From positions 1 to 8,227 of the forward strand of contig JAFYCQ010000131.1 in assembly GCA_017539635.1 (NCBI GenBank): a stretch of 8,227 nucleotides of DNA, written 5' to 3'. The position numbers and the translations under genes are program-made. This DNA is from Oscillospiraceae bacterium. Its GTDB lineage: Bacteria; Bacillota; Clostridia; Oscillospirales; Oscillospiraceae. Below, in pieces: positions 1 through 5,818 of the stretch (the first letter of the stretch is position 1; every line of letters starts with the position of its first letter). Below the pieces are notes generated by a model. It did no database searches. It was not told the origin of the DNA and saw nothing but the letters and a program-made list of their open reading frames with translations.

Positions 1-20
1 ACGGCTGCAGGCTCACTTTT

Positions 21-401
21 TCAGTGTATGCTCTTTCCTGTTTGTTCAAATGCCTCCCGCTCCCGGATGAGCTCCTCATGGAGCTGAGAGGATGACCAGT
101 CTGCGTTGGTTTCCGTCAGCGCGGCCTTCAGTGATATTGAGACGCCGGCTTTCCTCAATGCGGGCAGCAATACGCCTGTCTGCCTGTCGGAAAGGCCGCA
201 GAGCACCAGCATTTCATCGGAAAAGTCCAGATTGTCGGCATTCGGGATTTCCTCATAGCCCTCTATCCCCGCCAGGTATCCCAGGCTCTGGCCGTATTCC
301 TCTTTTTTTACCTCCCGGGACTTAAGACCCGATTTCATCAGGGCGAAGCGGAGCTTTTGTAAGCGGCTTTGAGATATGTTGTACTCCAATACGAGTGCCA
401 T
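21..401 (-). CDS. DUF3783 family protein (126 aa)
   Basis: This is a small soluble protein that I recognise as the DUF3783 family of Clostridia; its biochemical role is unknown. Visible family features are the N-terminal strand MALVLEYN, GYLAGIEGYE at residues 41-50, the acidic DEML patch at 62-65, LCGLSDRQTG from 67, a conserved ALRKAG at 81-86, and the closing LKAALTETNADW followed by a charged helix (to about 118). I chose the ATG at 401 because GGAGG lies 7 nt upstream and the family N-terminus begins exactly there; the reading frame stays open further upstream but overlaps the preceding gene and carries no family sequence. There is no signal peptide or membrane segment. It is the last gene after degV and the QueG-like gene, separated from them by an intrinsic terminator ending 15 nt before its start codon, so its expression probably depends on readthrough. 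Family assignment is good; function is unassigned. Confidence 0.85.
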   Translation of the reverse strand: MALVLEYNISQSRLQKLRFALMKSGLKSREVKKEEYGQSLGYLAGIEGYEEIPNADNLDFSDEMLVLCGLSDRQTGVLLPALRKAGVSISLKAALTETNADWSSSQLHEELIREREAFEQTGKSIH

Positions 402-415
402 AATTATTCCTCCAG

Positions 416-446
416 AAAAACGCCGGAAAGCCAAGACTTTCCGGCG
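416..446 (-). terminator. Intrinsic terminator between the QueG-like gene and the DUF3783 gene
   Basis: A perfect 10-bp inverted repeat (CGCCGGAAAG at 421-430, CTTTCCGGCG at 437-446) with a 6-nt loop is followed on the minus strand by TTTTT (420-416). It begins 9 nt after the stop codon of the QueG-like gene. The T tract runs into TTTTTCTGGAGG, so it abuts the ribosome site of the DUF3783 gene. The hairpin is a textbook Rho-independent terminator by shape; how efficient it is cannot be judged from sequence. Confidence 0.85.
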
Positions 447-454
447 TTTGGCGT

Positions 455-1234
455 TTATTTTCCCGGTATCCTGCTGGCGCAGGGGACGGCCACCTTGCAT
501 TTGCCGCAGCCGAAGAGTATGCGTCCGCTGCCGCCCTTGGGGACCGATTTCTTGAGCTTTTCTATATAAGCGCCGCAGGTCTCCGGGTAGTAGGCGGCCT
601 CCGGCCCTTTTTCCGTGTCTATGGCGCCGGCGGGGCAGTTGCGGGAGCACTTGCCGCACCTGTCGCAGTAGTCGTAAAGCCCCTGGTACTTACGGGGAGT
701 GACGGGCAGGGGGCAGTCGGTGACGATGCTGCCCAGTATGACGGCGGAGCCCTTTTCGGTTATGAGACCGCCGGACATGCCGTAGGTGCCCTGTCCGCAG
801 ACGTAGCCGGTGTAGCGCTCGGACCATTTTTCGTCGGCGTTTATTTCGGGAGAGACGGCCTCAAACCCCTCTTCTCTGAGCATGGCGCAGACCTTGTTCA
901 GAAAAACTCTCGCCGTGTCGAAGCCCTCTGTGGCGCCGTGGAGCCACTCGTTGGCCGGACGGGTGAGGTTTACGGTGTTGGCGTCCTTTATTTCCTGGGA
1001 GAGGGTGAGGGCTATGGAAATAACGCTTTTGGCCCCCGGCAGCCAATCACGGGGCGGCTTGCGCCCGTTTTCGGTGAAGAGAGGGTCGCCGGCGTCGCCG
1101 ATTTTTATGACGGCCTCCTCCAGGATCCTCATTCCGGCGTAGGCCGGCTTTATGGCCTCCTCGGTAGTTACGAAATTCGAGGCGTCCTTTTTCAGAAAAT
1201 CGGCCGCCGCTTTTTTGATCATATCGATATCCAT
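455..1234 (-). CDS. QueG-like double [4Fe-4S] cluster protein (short form, 259 aa)
   Basis: This is an iron-sulfur redox protein related to epoxyqueuosine reductase QueG, but shorter than QueG (usually about 350-380 aa) and without its C-terminal HEAT-like repeats. The N-terminal half carries the QueG-type fold, including DWLPGAKSVISIAL at 63-76 and the glycine-rich stretch YGMSGGLITEKGSAVILG at 151-168 followed by TD, matching QueG's G..G.....GS...LG...TD. The cluster region has C190, C193, C196 and C200-P in a CxxCxxCxxxCP ferredoxin motif. A second set is C220 plus CGKCxxxxxPC (C243, C246, C252), enough for two [4Fe-4S] clusters. The ATG at 1234 is preceded by AAGGAG, whose TAAGGAG overlaps the stop of degV, so the two genes are probably translationally coupled. 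True QueG binds cobalamin and reduces tRNA epoxyqueuosine; these short clostridial relatives often carry that name, but their substrate is not established, so I give no gene symbol. Confidence 0.82.
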   Translation of the reverse strand: MDIDMIKKAAADFLKKDASNFVTTEEAIKPAYAGMRILEEAVIKIGDAGDPLFTENGRKPPRDWLPGAKSVISIALTLSQEIKDANTVNLTRPANEWLHGATEGFDTARVFLNKVCAMLREEGFEAVSPEINADEKWSERYTGYVCGQGTYGMSGGLITEKGSAVILGSIVTDCPLPVTPRKYQGLYDYCDRCGKCSRNCPAGAIDTEKGPEAAYYPETCGAYIEKLKKSVPKGGSGRILFGCGKCKVAVPCASRIPGK

Positions 1235-1245
1235 GGGTTTTCTCC

Positions 1246-2157
1246 TTATTTTCCTGTCTTCTCGTCGTAGGGGACGCGCTCGGCGCCGTAGAAGAATGCC
1301 GCCGTGGTGCCGGGGCCGCAGTGGGCGGCGATTATGGTGCCGATGTCGCAGATCTTGATTTCACCGTCTATGTTTGGGAAGCGTTCCTGGATCGCCTCTT
1401 TGAGCATTTCGGCGTTTTCCCGGCAGTTGGAGTTGCATATCCAGCACTTGCCGGAGTAATCCCTGCCGCCCTGGGCGAACTTCTCCATTGTGTCCACGGT
1501 GCGCTTTACGGCAGCGGGGCGGCCTCTCACCTTGTCGTAGGCGATTATCTTGCCCGCTGCGTCAAGGCGCATTATGGGGCAGATATTCAGGATAGCCGCG
1601 ACGGTGGCCGCCGCGCCGGACATCCTGCCACTGCGGCGGAAATGCCGCAGGTCGGTGGAGAAGAACTGGTGGTGCATGGTGTTCCTGTTGTCCAGGAGCC
1701 ATTTTTCCGTCTCCTCGAGGGTCTTGCCCGCGTCCCGCATGTCGGCGGCGGTGTCCACCAAAAGCCCGTAGCCGGAGGAGCTGCAGAGAGAGTCCACAAC
1801 GGCCAGCTTTCTGTCGGGGTATTTCTGACGGAGCTCCTCGGCAGCCTCGTAGGCGTTGCCCACGGAGGGGGTCATGCCGGTGCCGAAGGCCACGTGCAGC
1901 ACGTCGCCCTTCTGCAGGAGCTCTTCAAAAAATTCGTAATACTTGAAGGTGTTGATCTGAGAGGTGGAGGGCATTTTCCCCTCCTCCAAAAACCTGTAGA
2001 ACCTGGGCAGGGCCTCGGGGTCACGGCCCATGTCGTCCACGTACTCCACGCCGTCCACGGAATAGGTGTAGAACAGCACGGGCACGTCGCGCCCCTCCAT
2101 GTATGAATAAGGCACATCGACCGTTGACTCACAGGATAAAATGAATTTCCTTTCCAT
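1246..2157 (-). CDS. DegV family (FakB-like) fatty-acid-binding protein
   Basis: DegV/FakB proteins bind a single fatty acid in a buried pocket. In characterised Firmicutes systems they present it to the kinase FakA, which makes acyl-phosphate for phospholipid synthesis. The 303-aa length is slightly over the usual 280-290. Family motifs in order are the N-terminal strand SCESTVDVP (9-17), TSQ at 65-67 (the threonine expected to contact the carboxylate), GTGMTPS at 92-98 in place of the usual SSGLSGT-type loop, DSLCSSSGYG at 122-131, DLRHFRRSGRMSGAAA at 169-184, and the C-terminal GTIIAAHCGPGTTAAFF at 273-289. The loop variation conserves hydroxyl residues, so binding is probably retained. 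The ATG at 2157 has GGAGG 7 nt upstream and a good promoter behind it. It heads the transcript with the QueG-like gene 11 nt downstream. No fakA-type gene is visible in the window, as is usual for DegV genes. The natural ligand is inferred, not known. Confidence 0.92.
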   Translation of the reverse strand: MERKFILSCESTVDVPYSYMEGRDVPVLFYTYSVDGVEYVDDMGRDPEALPRFYRFLEEGKMPSTSQINTFKYYEFFEELLQKGDVLHVAFGTGMTPSVGNAYEAAEELRQKYPDRKLAVVDSLCSSSGYGLLVDTAADMRDAGKTLEETEKWLLDNRNTMHHQFFSTDLRHFRRSGRMSGAAATVAAILNICPIMRLDAAGKIIAYDKVRGRPAAVKRTVDTMEKFAQGGRDYSGKCWICNSNCRENAEMLKEAIQERFPNIDGEIKICDIGTIIAAHCGPGTTAAFFYGAERVPYDEKTGK

Positions 2158-2187
2158 GAGAGCACCTCCGTTACGGAATATTAATTA

Positions 2188-2216
2188 ATTTTACTATAAA
2201 ATCCGACTGAAAACAA
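2188..2216 (-). promoter_or_regulatory. Sigma-A-type promoter of the degV operon
   Basis: On the minus strand TTGTTT (2216-2211) is followed by a 17-nt spacer and TAAAAT (2193-2188). Transcription should start near 2181, giving a leader of about 24 nt that contains GGAGGT (near 2169-2164). The region is AT-rich against GC-rich genes. It is the only promoter-like pair I found between the terminator at 2258-2284 and the degV start. Confidence 0.68.
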
Positions 2217-2257
2217 GAATTTTATGAAATTTTGCGCCGGTATTATTGCAAAATAAT

Positions 2258-2284
2258 AAAAAGGGCTCCCGGAGGAGCCCTTTT
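2258..2284 (-). terminator. Intrinsic terminator of the SLH-domain gene
   Basis: A 7-bp GC-rich stem (GGGCTCC at 2263-2269, GGAGCCC at 2274-2280) with a CGGA loop is flanked by A/T runs that extend the pairing. On the minus strand the hairpin is followed by TTTTTATTATTTT. It lies about 20 nt after the stop of the SLH-domain gene and upstream of the degV promoter, insulating the two minus-strand units. TTTT on the other side means it could act weakly in both directions. Confidence 0.88.
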
Positions 2285-2300
2285 ATTGAAGAGGTTTTAC

Positions 2301-3704
2301 TTAAATCAGCGCTGTGCCGGGCATTTCGGTGTCAAGCTCGGAGACGACGTTCTCCAGAAGCGCGGTGAAGTCGATATACTCCGAGAAATCGGGGAACTCG
2401 ATGCTGACGCCGTTGTTAACCGCGTTCACGGCGAGGCTCACGCTGCAGTCAACGGAGTAAACGTACTCTTCGCCGTTTTCATCGTATGCCGTTGCGCTCA
2501 TGGAGAAGGACTCCTCCACGCTCTTGAGCTCGCCGCCGACGAAGGTGTAGGCCACGGTGATGTCGCCGATGTCATAGCCGTTCAGCATTTCCGACATGCT
2601 CTCGCCCAGGAGCTTGCTGATGAGTCCCATAATGGTCTCGCCGGTCATGGTGCAGGTGTAAACGACGTTATCGCCGGAGCCGGTCTTTTCAATGCTGTCA
2701 AATAAAGTCATGGAGAGCTCCTGGGGGATGGAGAACATGCTTCCGGTCTGCTCCACTTCCTTCATGAGCTCGGTGATGAAGGAGATGTCCATTTTGAGCT
2801 GGAGCGTTTCGCCCTCTGCCTCGGTGCTGAGATAAATCCAGCCCTCTTTGAGCCACACACCGAAATCCATGCTCTCCTCGTCCATGGCTATGCTTAAAAG
2901 GGAGGCCAGGGAGACAGTCATTATGTCGTTTTCGTCGGGCATGATGAGCTTGAGGCTGCCCTTCATGGTAAAGGCGGAGGCCTGGTCGCCGTCCTTCATG
3001 GTCATGTCGGCCTTTATGTCGGTGTCGATGGCGGTTATTTCGGAGCCCATAAGCTCCTGGAGCTCCTTTGCGGCAGCGGATTTGTCCAGCAGCTCCTTGG
3101 CGGCGTCTTCGGTGACGGCGCCGCTCTCAGCCAGGTTTTCAATGAGAGTCTTGTCGCTTTCCTTCATGTCGGTGACCAGCGCCTGGCGGGTCACGGCGGT
3201 CATGTCGTCTCTTAAGAATTCGCCGTCGAAGAGGAAGGTGCTGTAAAAGCCCAGCTCCTCGGCGTAGTTTCCGGCATCGAAATAATCGAAGTCCACGCCG
3301 TCCTTATAGCCCAGCGCTCTCAGCATGAAAACGGAGTAATCGTGGCCGGAGCAGAGGTTTGCTGAGCCGAACTCGGTATCACTTATGCCGCGGGTCAGCT
3401 CCTTTGAAAAGAGCCAGGCCACATAGGGGTCGGCCCACTCGGGCACGTCGGTGAAGGGGTGGGTTATCTTTCCGGCGGCGAAGTCGGCCTTGGCCTCCTC
3501 CTCGGCGCCGTAGAGACGGACGACCATTGCGGCGGTCTCCGCTCTGTTGGGGGCGCGATCCAGCTCCAGACTGTCGCCGGTGCCCTCGATTATTCCGGCG
3601 TCGTTGAGCTCCTTTGCCGCGGCTTCATATATGGCGGCGGAGGAGGGGACGCACAGGGAAAGGCACAGCAGTACGGCCAGAGCGATAAGCAATATTTTTT
3701 TCAT
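2301..3704 (-). CDS. Exported SLH-domain protein with a C-terminal DUF6612-like domain (467 aa)
   Basis: The protein starts with a clear Sec signal peptide (MKKILLIALAVLLCLSLC, then PSSAA with likely cleavage near residue 23-24). Three S-layer-homology-type repeats follow: about 26-68 (with NRAETAAMVVRLYG in place of the usual TRAE motif), 80-134 (FTDVPEWADPYVAWL) and a degenerate third at 138-180. SLH repeats normally tether proteins to pyruvylated secondary wall polysaccharide. Residues from about 220 to 460 form a beta-rich acidic region (VWLKEGWIYLST, DITVAYTFVGGELKSVEE) resembling the DUF6612/LppX-like lipoprotein fold. That match is from pattern memory and is weaker than the SLH call. 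There is no lipobox: the candidate LSLC has Leu before Cys. I chose the ATG at 3704, not the upstream start at 3818, because the signal peptide begins there, AAAGGA lies upstream, and the promoter at 3744-3772 starts transcription inside the longer frame. It is monocistronic, with its own terminator. Likely role: cell-surface protein of unknown ligand. Confidence 0.85.
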   Translation of the reverse strand: MKKILLIALAVLLCLSLCVPSSAAIYEAAAKELNDAGIIEGTGDSLELDRAPNRAETAAMVVRLYGAEEEAKADFAAGKITHPFTDVPEWADPYVAWLFSKELTRGISDTEFGSANLCSGHDYSVFMLRALGYKDGVDFDYFDAGNYAEELGFYSTFLFDGEFLRDDMTAVTRQALVTDMKESDKTLIENLAESGAVTEDAAKELLDKSAAAKELQELMGSEITAIDTDIKADMTMKDGDQASAFTMKGSLKLIMPDENDIMTVSLASLLSIAMDEESMDFGVWLKEGWIYLSTEAEGETLQLKMDISFITELMKEVEQTGSMFSIPQELSMTLFDSIEKTGSGDNVVYTCTMTGETIMGLISKLLGESMSEMLNGYDIGDITVAYTFVGGELKSVEESFSMSATAYDENGEEYVYSVDCSVSLAVNAVNNGVSIEFPDFSEYIDFTALLENVVSELDTEMPGTALI

Positions 3705-3743
3705 GGCAAAGTTGTTCCTTTCTGAAGAGATTTTTACACGCAC

Positions 3744-3772
3744 ATAATAGCCTTTAAGCCGTATTTTGTCAA
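3744..3772 (-). promoter_or_regulatory. Consensus sigma-A promoter of the SLH-domain gene
   Basis: On the minus strand a perfect TTGACA (3772-3767) is followed by a 17-nt spacer and TATTAT (3749-3744). The expected start is near 3737, with a leader of about 33 nt before the ATG at 3704. It also decides the start codon, because any start upstream of 3737 would not be in the mRNA. Its -35 box is 9 bp from the -35 box of the divergent promoter at 3782-3810. Confidence 0.82.
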
Positions 3773-3781
3773 TAAGGCGGC

Positions 3782-3810
3782 TTGTGCAGCGGCGATAAAA
3801 CGTATATAAT
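3782..3810 (+). promoter_or_regulatory. Promoter producing an apparently leaderless transcript
   Basis: TTGTGC (3782-3787), a 17-nt spacer and a perfect TATAAT (3805-3810) form a strong sigma-A-type promoter. Only TGCCCC separates the -10 box from the ATG at 3817, so the first transcribed base is expected to be the A of the start codon or within a base or two of it. No purine-rich ribosome site lies upstream of the ATG. Confidence 0.75.
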
Positions 3811-3816
3811 TGCCCC

Positions 3817-4134
3817 ATGACTGATTTTACCGAAAAAATCTACGCTGCTGTGAGAAGAATCCCACCGGGAAAGGTGGCCTCTTACGGGCAGATTGCCTTT
3901 CTCTGCGGGCGTCCCCGGGCCTCCAGGATCGTGGGGGCGGCGCTCAGCCTTTGCCGGGACATGACCGTTCCGTGCCACAGGGTGATATACAGGGACGGCT
4001 CCCTGTGCAAAGGGGAGGCCTTCGGAGGCAGGGAGCTTCAAAAGCAGCTGCTTATGAATGAGGGCGTGGGCTTTCTGCCGGACGGAAGGGCGGATATGGA
4101 AAAATACGGCTGGGAGGGGATAGTCTGTGACTGA
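3817..4134 (+). CDS. MGMT/ATL family protein (alkyltransferase-like, active-site Cys retained)
   Basis: This 105-aa protein is just the C-terminal DNA-binding/active-site domain of the O6-alkylguanine-DNA alkyltransferase superfamily, the size of the alkyltransferase-like (ATL) subfamily. Visible are IPPGKVASYGQIA (15-27, with the DNA-contacting Tyr23), the recognition-helix segment ASRIVGAAL with the arginine finger at R37, and the active-site motif VPCHRV with C53. The tail (VIYRDGSLCKG, AFGGRELQKQLL, then DGRADMEKYGW) is arranged as in ATL proteins. ATLs normally carry Trp or Ala at the C53 position and only flag damage for excision repair. This one keeps the Cys that accepts alkyl groups in true transferases, so direct repair is possible. 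The start is forced: an in-frame stop at 3796-3798 leaves ATG 3817 as the first usable codon, although it has no ribosome site. The gene overlaps the next by 8 nt. The family call is firm; transferase versus sensor is open. Confidence 0.88.
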   Translation: MTDFTEKIYAAVRRIPPGKVASYGQIAFLCGRPRASRIVGAALSLCRDMTVPCHRVIYRDGSLCKGEAFGGRELQKQLLMNEGVGFLPDGRADMEKYGWEGIVCD

Positions 4135-4867
4135 CGACGAAAAAATGCTGAAAAAGAGGTTTGCGGAATTGTCCTCTCGGGCCCTTTCCAGAAATATACG
4201 CACCTTTTCCGATTTTCTCACCATGGCGGAGCAGGACGACCTGCTGTCTCTCCGGCTCCGGCCCGAGCCTGCCCTTTTTGGAGGCTATCCGGGAGCGGAG
4301 AGGAGGCTTGCCGCCTTCGGGGAGGAGGAGCTTGCCGATTCTTTCCCGATTCCGGCTGTCTGGATATTCATATCCCCTTTGTCCCTGAAATTTGCCGAGA
4401 AGCTCACCCACCGGGATTTTTTGGGGGCGCTCATGTCCCTGGGCGTTAAGAGAGAGACCATGGGGGATATAGTCGTAACCGAAAACGGGGCGTGGCTTTA
4501 CTGCCTGGACACCGTCTCGGAGCATATAGTGAGAGAGCTGACCCAGGTCAGAAAAACGCCTGTAAAGTGCGAAATAAAGACGCCGCCGGAGGAACTTTTG
4601 TCCCCGGAAAAGCAGGAAAGGGAAGTGGTCATCGCCGCGCCCAGGGCAGACGCCTTGATTTCCGCCGTCTATAATCTCTCCCGCAGCGAGGCGAAGGAGC
4701 TGTTTTCAAAGGGCCTGGTCTTCATTAACTCCCGGCTGCTGGAAAACGGGGCGAAGGAGCTTTCGGAGGGCGACACGGTCTCCGTCCGTGGTCACGGCCG
4801 CTTTACGTATCTCGGCACTGTCCGGGAGACGAAGAAGGGAAAGCTTCGGGCAAGGGTAGAGTACTGA
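4127..4867 (+). CDS. ylmH: YlmH-family S4-domain RNA-binding protein
   Basis: YlmH-type proteins are ribosome-associated RNA-binding proteins of Firmicutes. B. subtilis YlmH has been linked to ribosome-associated quality control, where it resembles RqcP. The 246-aa length is close to the family's usual 255-260. The central motif THRDFLGALMSLGVKRETMG (95-114) is characteristic. The C-terminal S4 domain runs from about 172 (PRADALISAVYNLSRSEA) through FSKGLVFINSRLL and the typical ending GRFTYLGTVRETKKGKLR. Translation starts at GTG 4127, with GGAGGGG (4113-4119) 7 nt upstream, inside the end of the alkyltransferase-like gene. The 8-nt overlap suggests translational coupling. In many Firmicutes ylmH sits in the cell-division cluster beside yggT/sepF and divIVA; here it follows a DNA-repair gene instead. 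The last 65 nt overlap the convergent nnrE. No terminator is visible after it. Confidence 0.9.
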   Translation: MTDDEKMLKKRFAELSSRALSRNIRTFSDFLTMAEQDDLLSLRLRPEPALFGGYPGAERRLAAFGEEELADSFPIPAVWIFISPLSLKFAEKLTHRDFLGALMSLGVKRETMGDIVVTENGAWLYCLDTVSEHIVRELTQVRKTPVKCEIKTPPEELLSPEKQEREVVIAAPRADALISAVYNLSRSEAKELFSKGLVFINSRLLENGAKELSEGDTVSVRGHGRFTYLGTVRETKKGKLRARVEY

Positions 4868-5576
4868 CGTCTATAATATTAGTGTCCGCATATTCCGGCA
4901 GCAGGATGTATTTTTCGTCTCCGTCAAACTCCTCCCGCCGCTCTTTCGGGCTCACGAGCTTCCACTCCTCTCTCAGGAGCCTTATGCCTATGTCTGCACA
5001 GACGAGCCTGCCAATCTTCTCTGATGCCTTGGGCGTCACGAGCCCGCGTTTTATAAAGCCGATGGTGACCGTAATGTCGGAGGCAACGGCGATTTCATAT
5101 TCCCCCGTGTCGCCGTTCATGCCGCTGTTTATATCGGCGCTGACGGTGAAGGCGGGGGATCCGTTTATCTCCCTTATGGCCTCGTCATAGGGCGGCCGGG
5201 GCTTTCCGTGAAAGCCGGTGCCTAAAAGACAGTCTGCTATCACATCAGCGCCGGAAAAGGCCCCGGGAGCATAGGGAGAAACCGGCACGCCCAGGCTTTC
5301 GGCGATGCCGGCGTAAAAGGCGCTGTCCGGAGAGCGCTTTTCGCTGAGAGTCACCACCCGGCAGGAAAAACCGTTCTGAGCCAGGATACAGGCCAGGGCG
5401 AAGCCGTCCCCGCCATTGTTGCCGCTGCCCGCGGCAATCACCGTTTCTCCTTTATATTGCGCCGCCCTGTATATACCCATGGCTGCCCTGTACATAAGGG
5501 TCAGACTCGGGACGAAATTTTCAATGGTGTAAGCGTCGGATTCCCGCATGTTCTGAGTGGAAACGCAGTCCAGCAT
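4803..5576 (-). CDS. nnrE: NAD(P)H-hydrate epimerase (YjeF N-domain)
   Basis: NnrE interconverts the R and S forms of hydrated NAD(P)H so that the ADP/ATP-dependent dehydratase NnrD can repair them. The 257-aa product has only the epimerase domain; the dehydratase domain often fused to it is absent and nnrD is not in the window. Motifs: the N-terminal helix NMRESDAYTIE, LMYRAA (27-32, for the usual LMERAG), the nucleotide-binding GSGNNGGDG (50-58), DCLLGTGFHG (115-124) with the D/G residues expected at the active and potassium sites, SADINSGMNGDTG (146-158), and SDITVTIGFIKRGL (166-179). The domain ends near ADIGI (195-199). The remaining roughly 58 residues are an unconserved tail, and its last 21 codons overlap ylmH. 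The ATG at 5576 has AAAGGAG 8 nt upstream. Only 18 bp separate the start from a MITE-like element, and the promoter lies on the far side of that element. Confidence 0.9.
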   Translation of the reverse strand: MLDCVSTQNMRESDAYTIENFVPSLTLMYRAAMGIYRAAQYKGETVIAAGSGNNGGDGFALACILAQNGFSCRVVTLSEKRSPDSAFYAGIAESLGVPVSPYAPGAFSGADVIADCLLGTGFHGKPRPPYDEAIREINGSPAFTVSADINSGMNGDTGEYEIAVASDITVTIGFIKRGLVTPKASEKIGRLVCADIGIRLLREEWKLVSPKERREEFDGDEKYILLPEYADTNIIDVSTLPLPEAFPSSSPGQCRDT

Positions 5577-5594
5577 GTGATCATCTCCTTTATA

Positions 5595-5616
5595 TTAAGG
5601 CAACACCGCATAATTC
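5595..5616 (+). repeat. Left terminal inverted repeat of the MITE-like element
   Basis: This is a 22-nt repeat with core GGCAACACCGCATAATTC preceded by TTAA. It matches the reverse complement of 5819-5840 at 21 of 22 positions (C versus T in the tenth base). Its outer edge is 18 bp from the nnrE start codon, just beyond the nnrE ribosome site. Confidence 0.88.
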
Positions 5617-5818
5617 CCGGCACACATCTTGCTTGCATATAAAAGCCGAGCGACTTTTATATGCTTTGATTGCCGTTTTGCTCGTCCCTTGCGGGACAAC
5701 CGCAAAACATGGCATAAACATCCGTCATATCGCCCGAAAATCCTCGGAAATACACCAAGTATTCCCTGCGGTTTTCAGACGATCTGACGAAAATTCTGAC
5801 GGCGCAATCTGCGCACCA

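Noticed and set aside
402..659. N-terminal extension of the DUF3783 frame to 659
   Set aside because: The extension overlaps the 3' end of the QueG-like gene, is arginine-rich low-quality sequence typical of an out-of-frame shadow, and crosses the terminator; the family N-terminus and GGAGG both fix the start at 401.
1321..2106. Long plus-strand open frame of 261 codons opposite degV
   Set aside because: Histidine/valine-rich composition is the complement of a GC-rich degV; no family resemblance and no ribosome site. The minus-strand frame shows DegV motifs throughout.
3705..3818. 38-residue N-terminal extension of the SLH-domain protein
   Set aside because: It would place residues before a clear signal peptide, and the consensus promoter at 3744-3772 lies within it, so the upstream ATG would not be transcribed.
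3817..5576. Possible new defence or stress island made of the repair, ribosome-rescue and NAD(P)H-repair genes
   Set aside because: nnrE is on the opposite strand with its own promoter, all three are common housekeeping families, and nothing links them beyond proximity.
5635..5708. Hairpins of the MITE considered as transcription terminators or a riboswitch
   Set aside because: None is followed by a T tract on either strand, and the bounding inverted repeats explain them better as parts of a transposable element.
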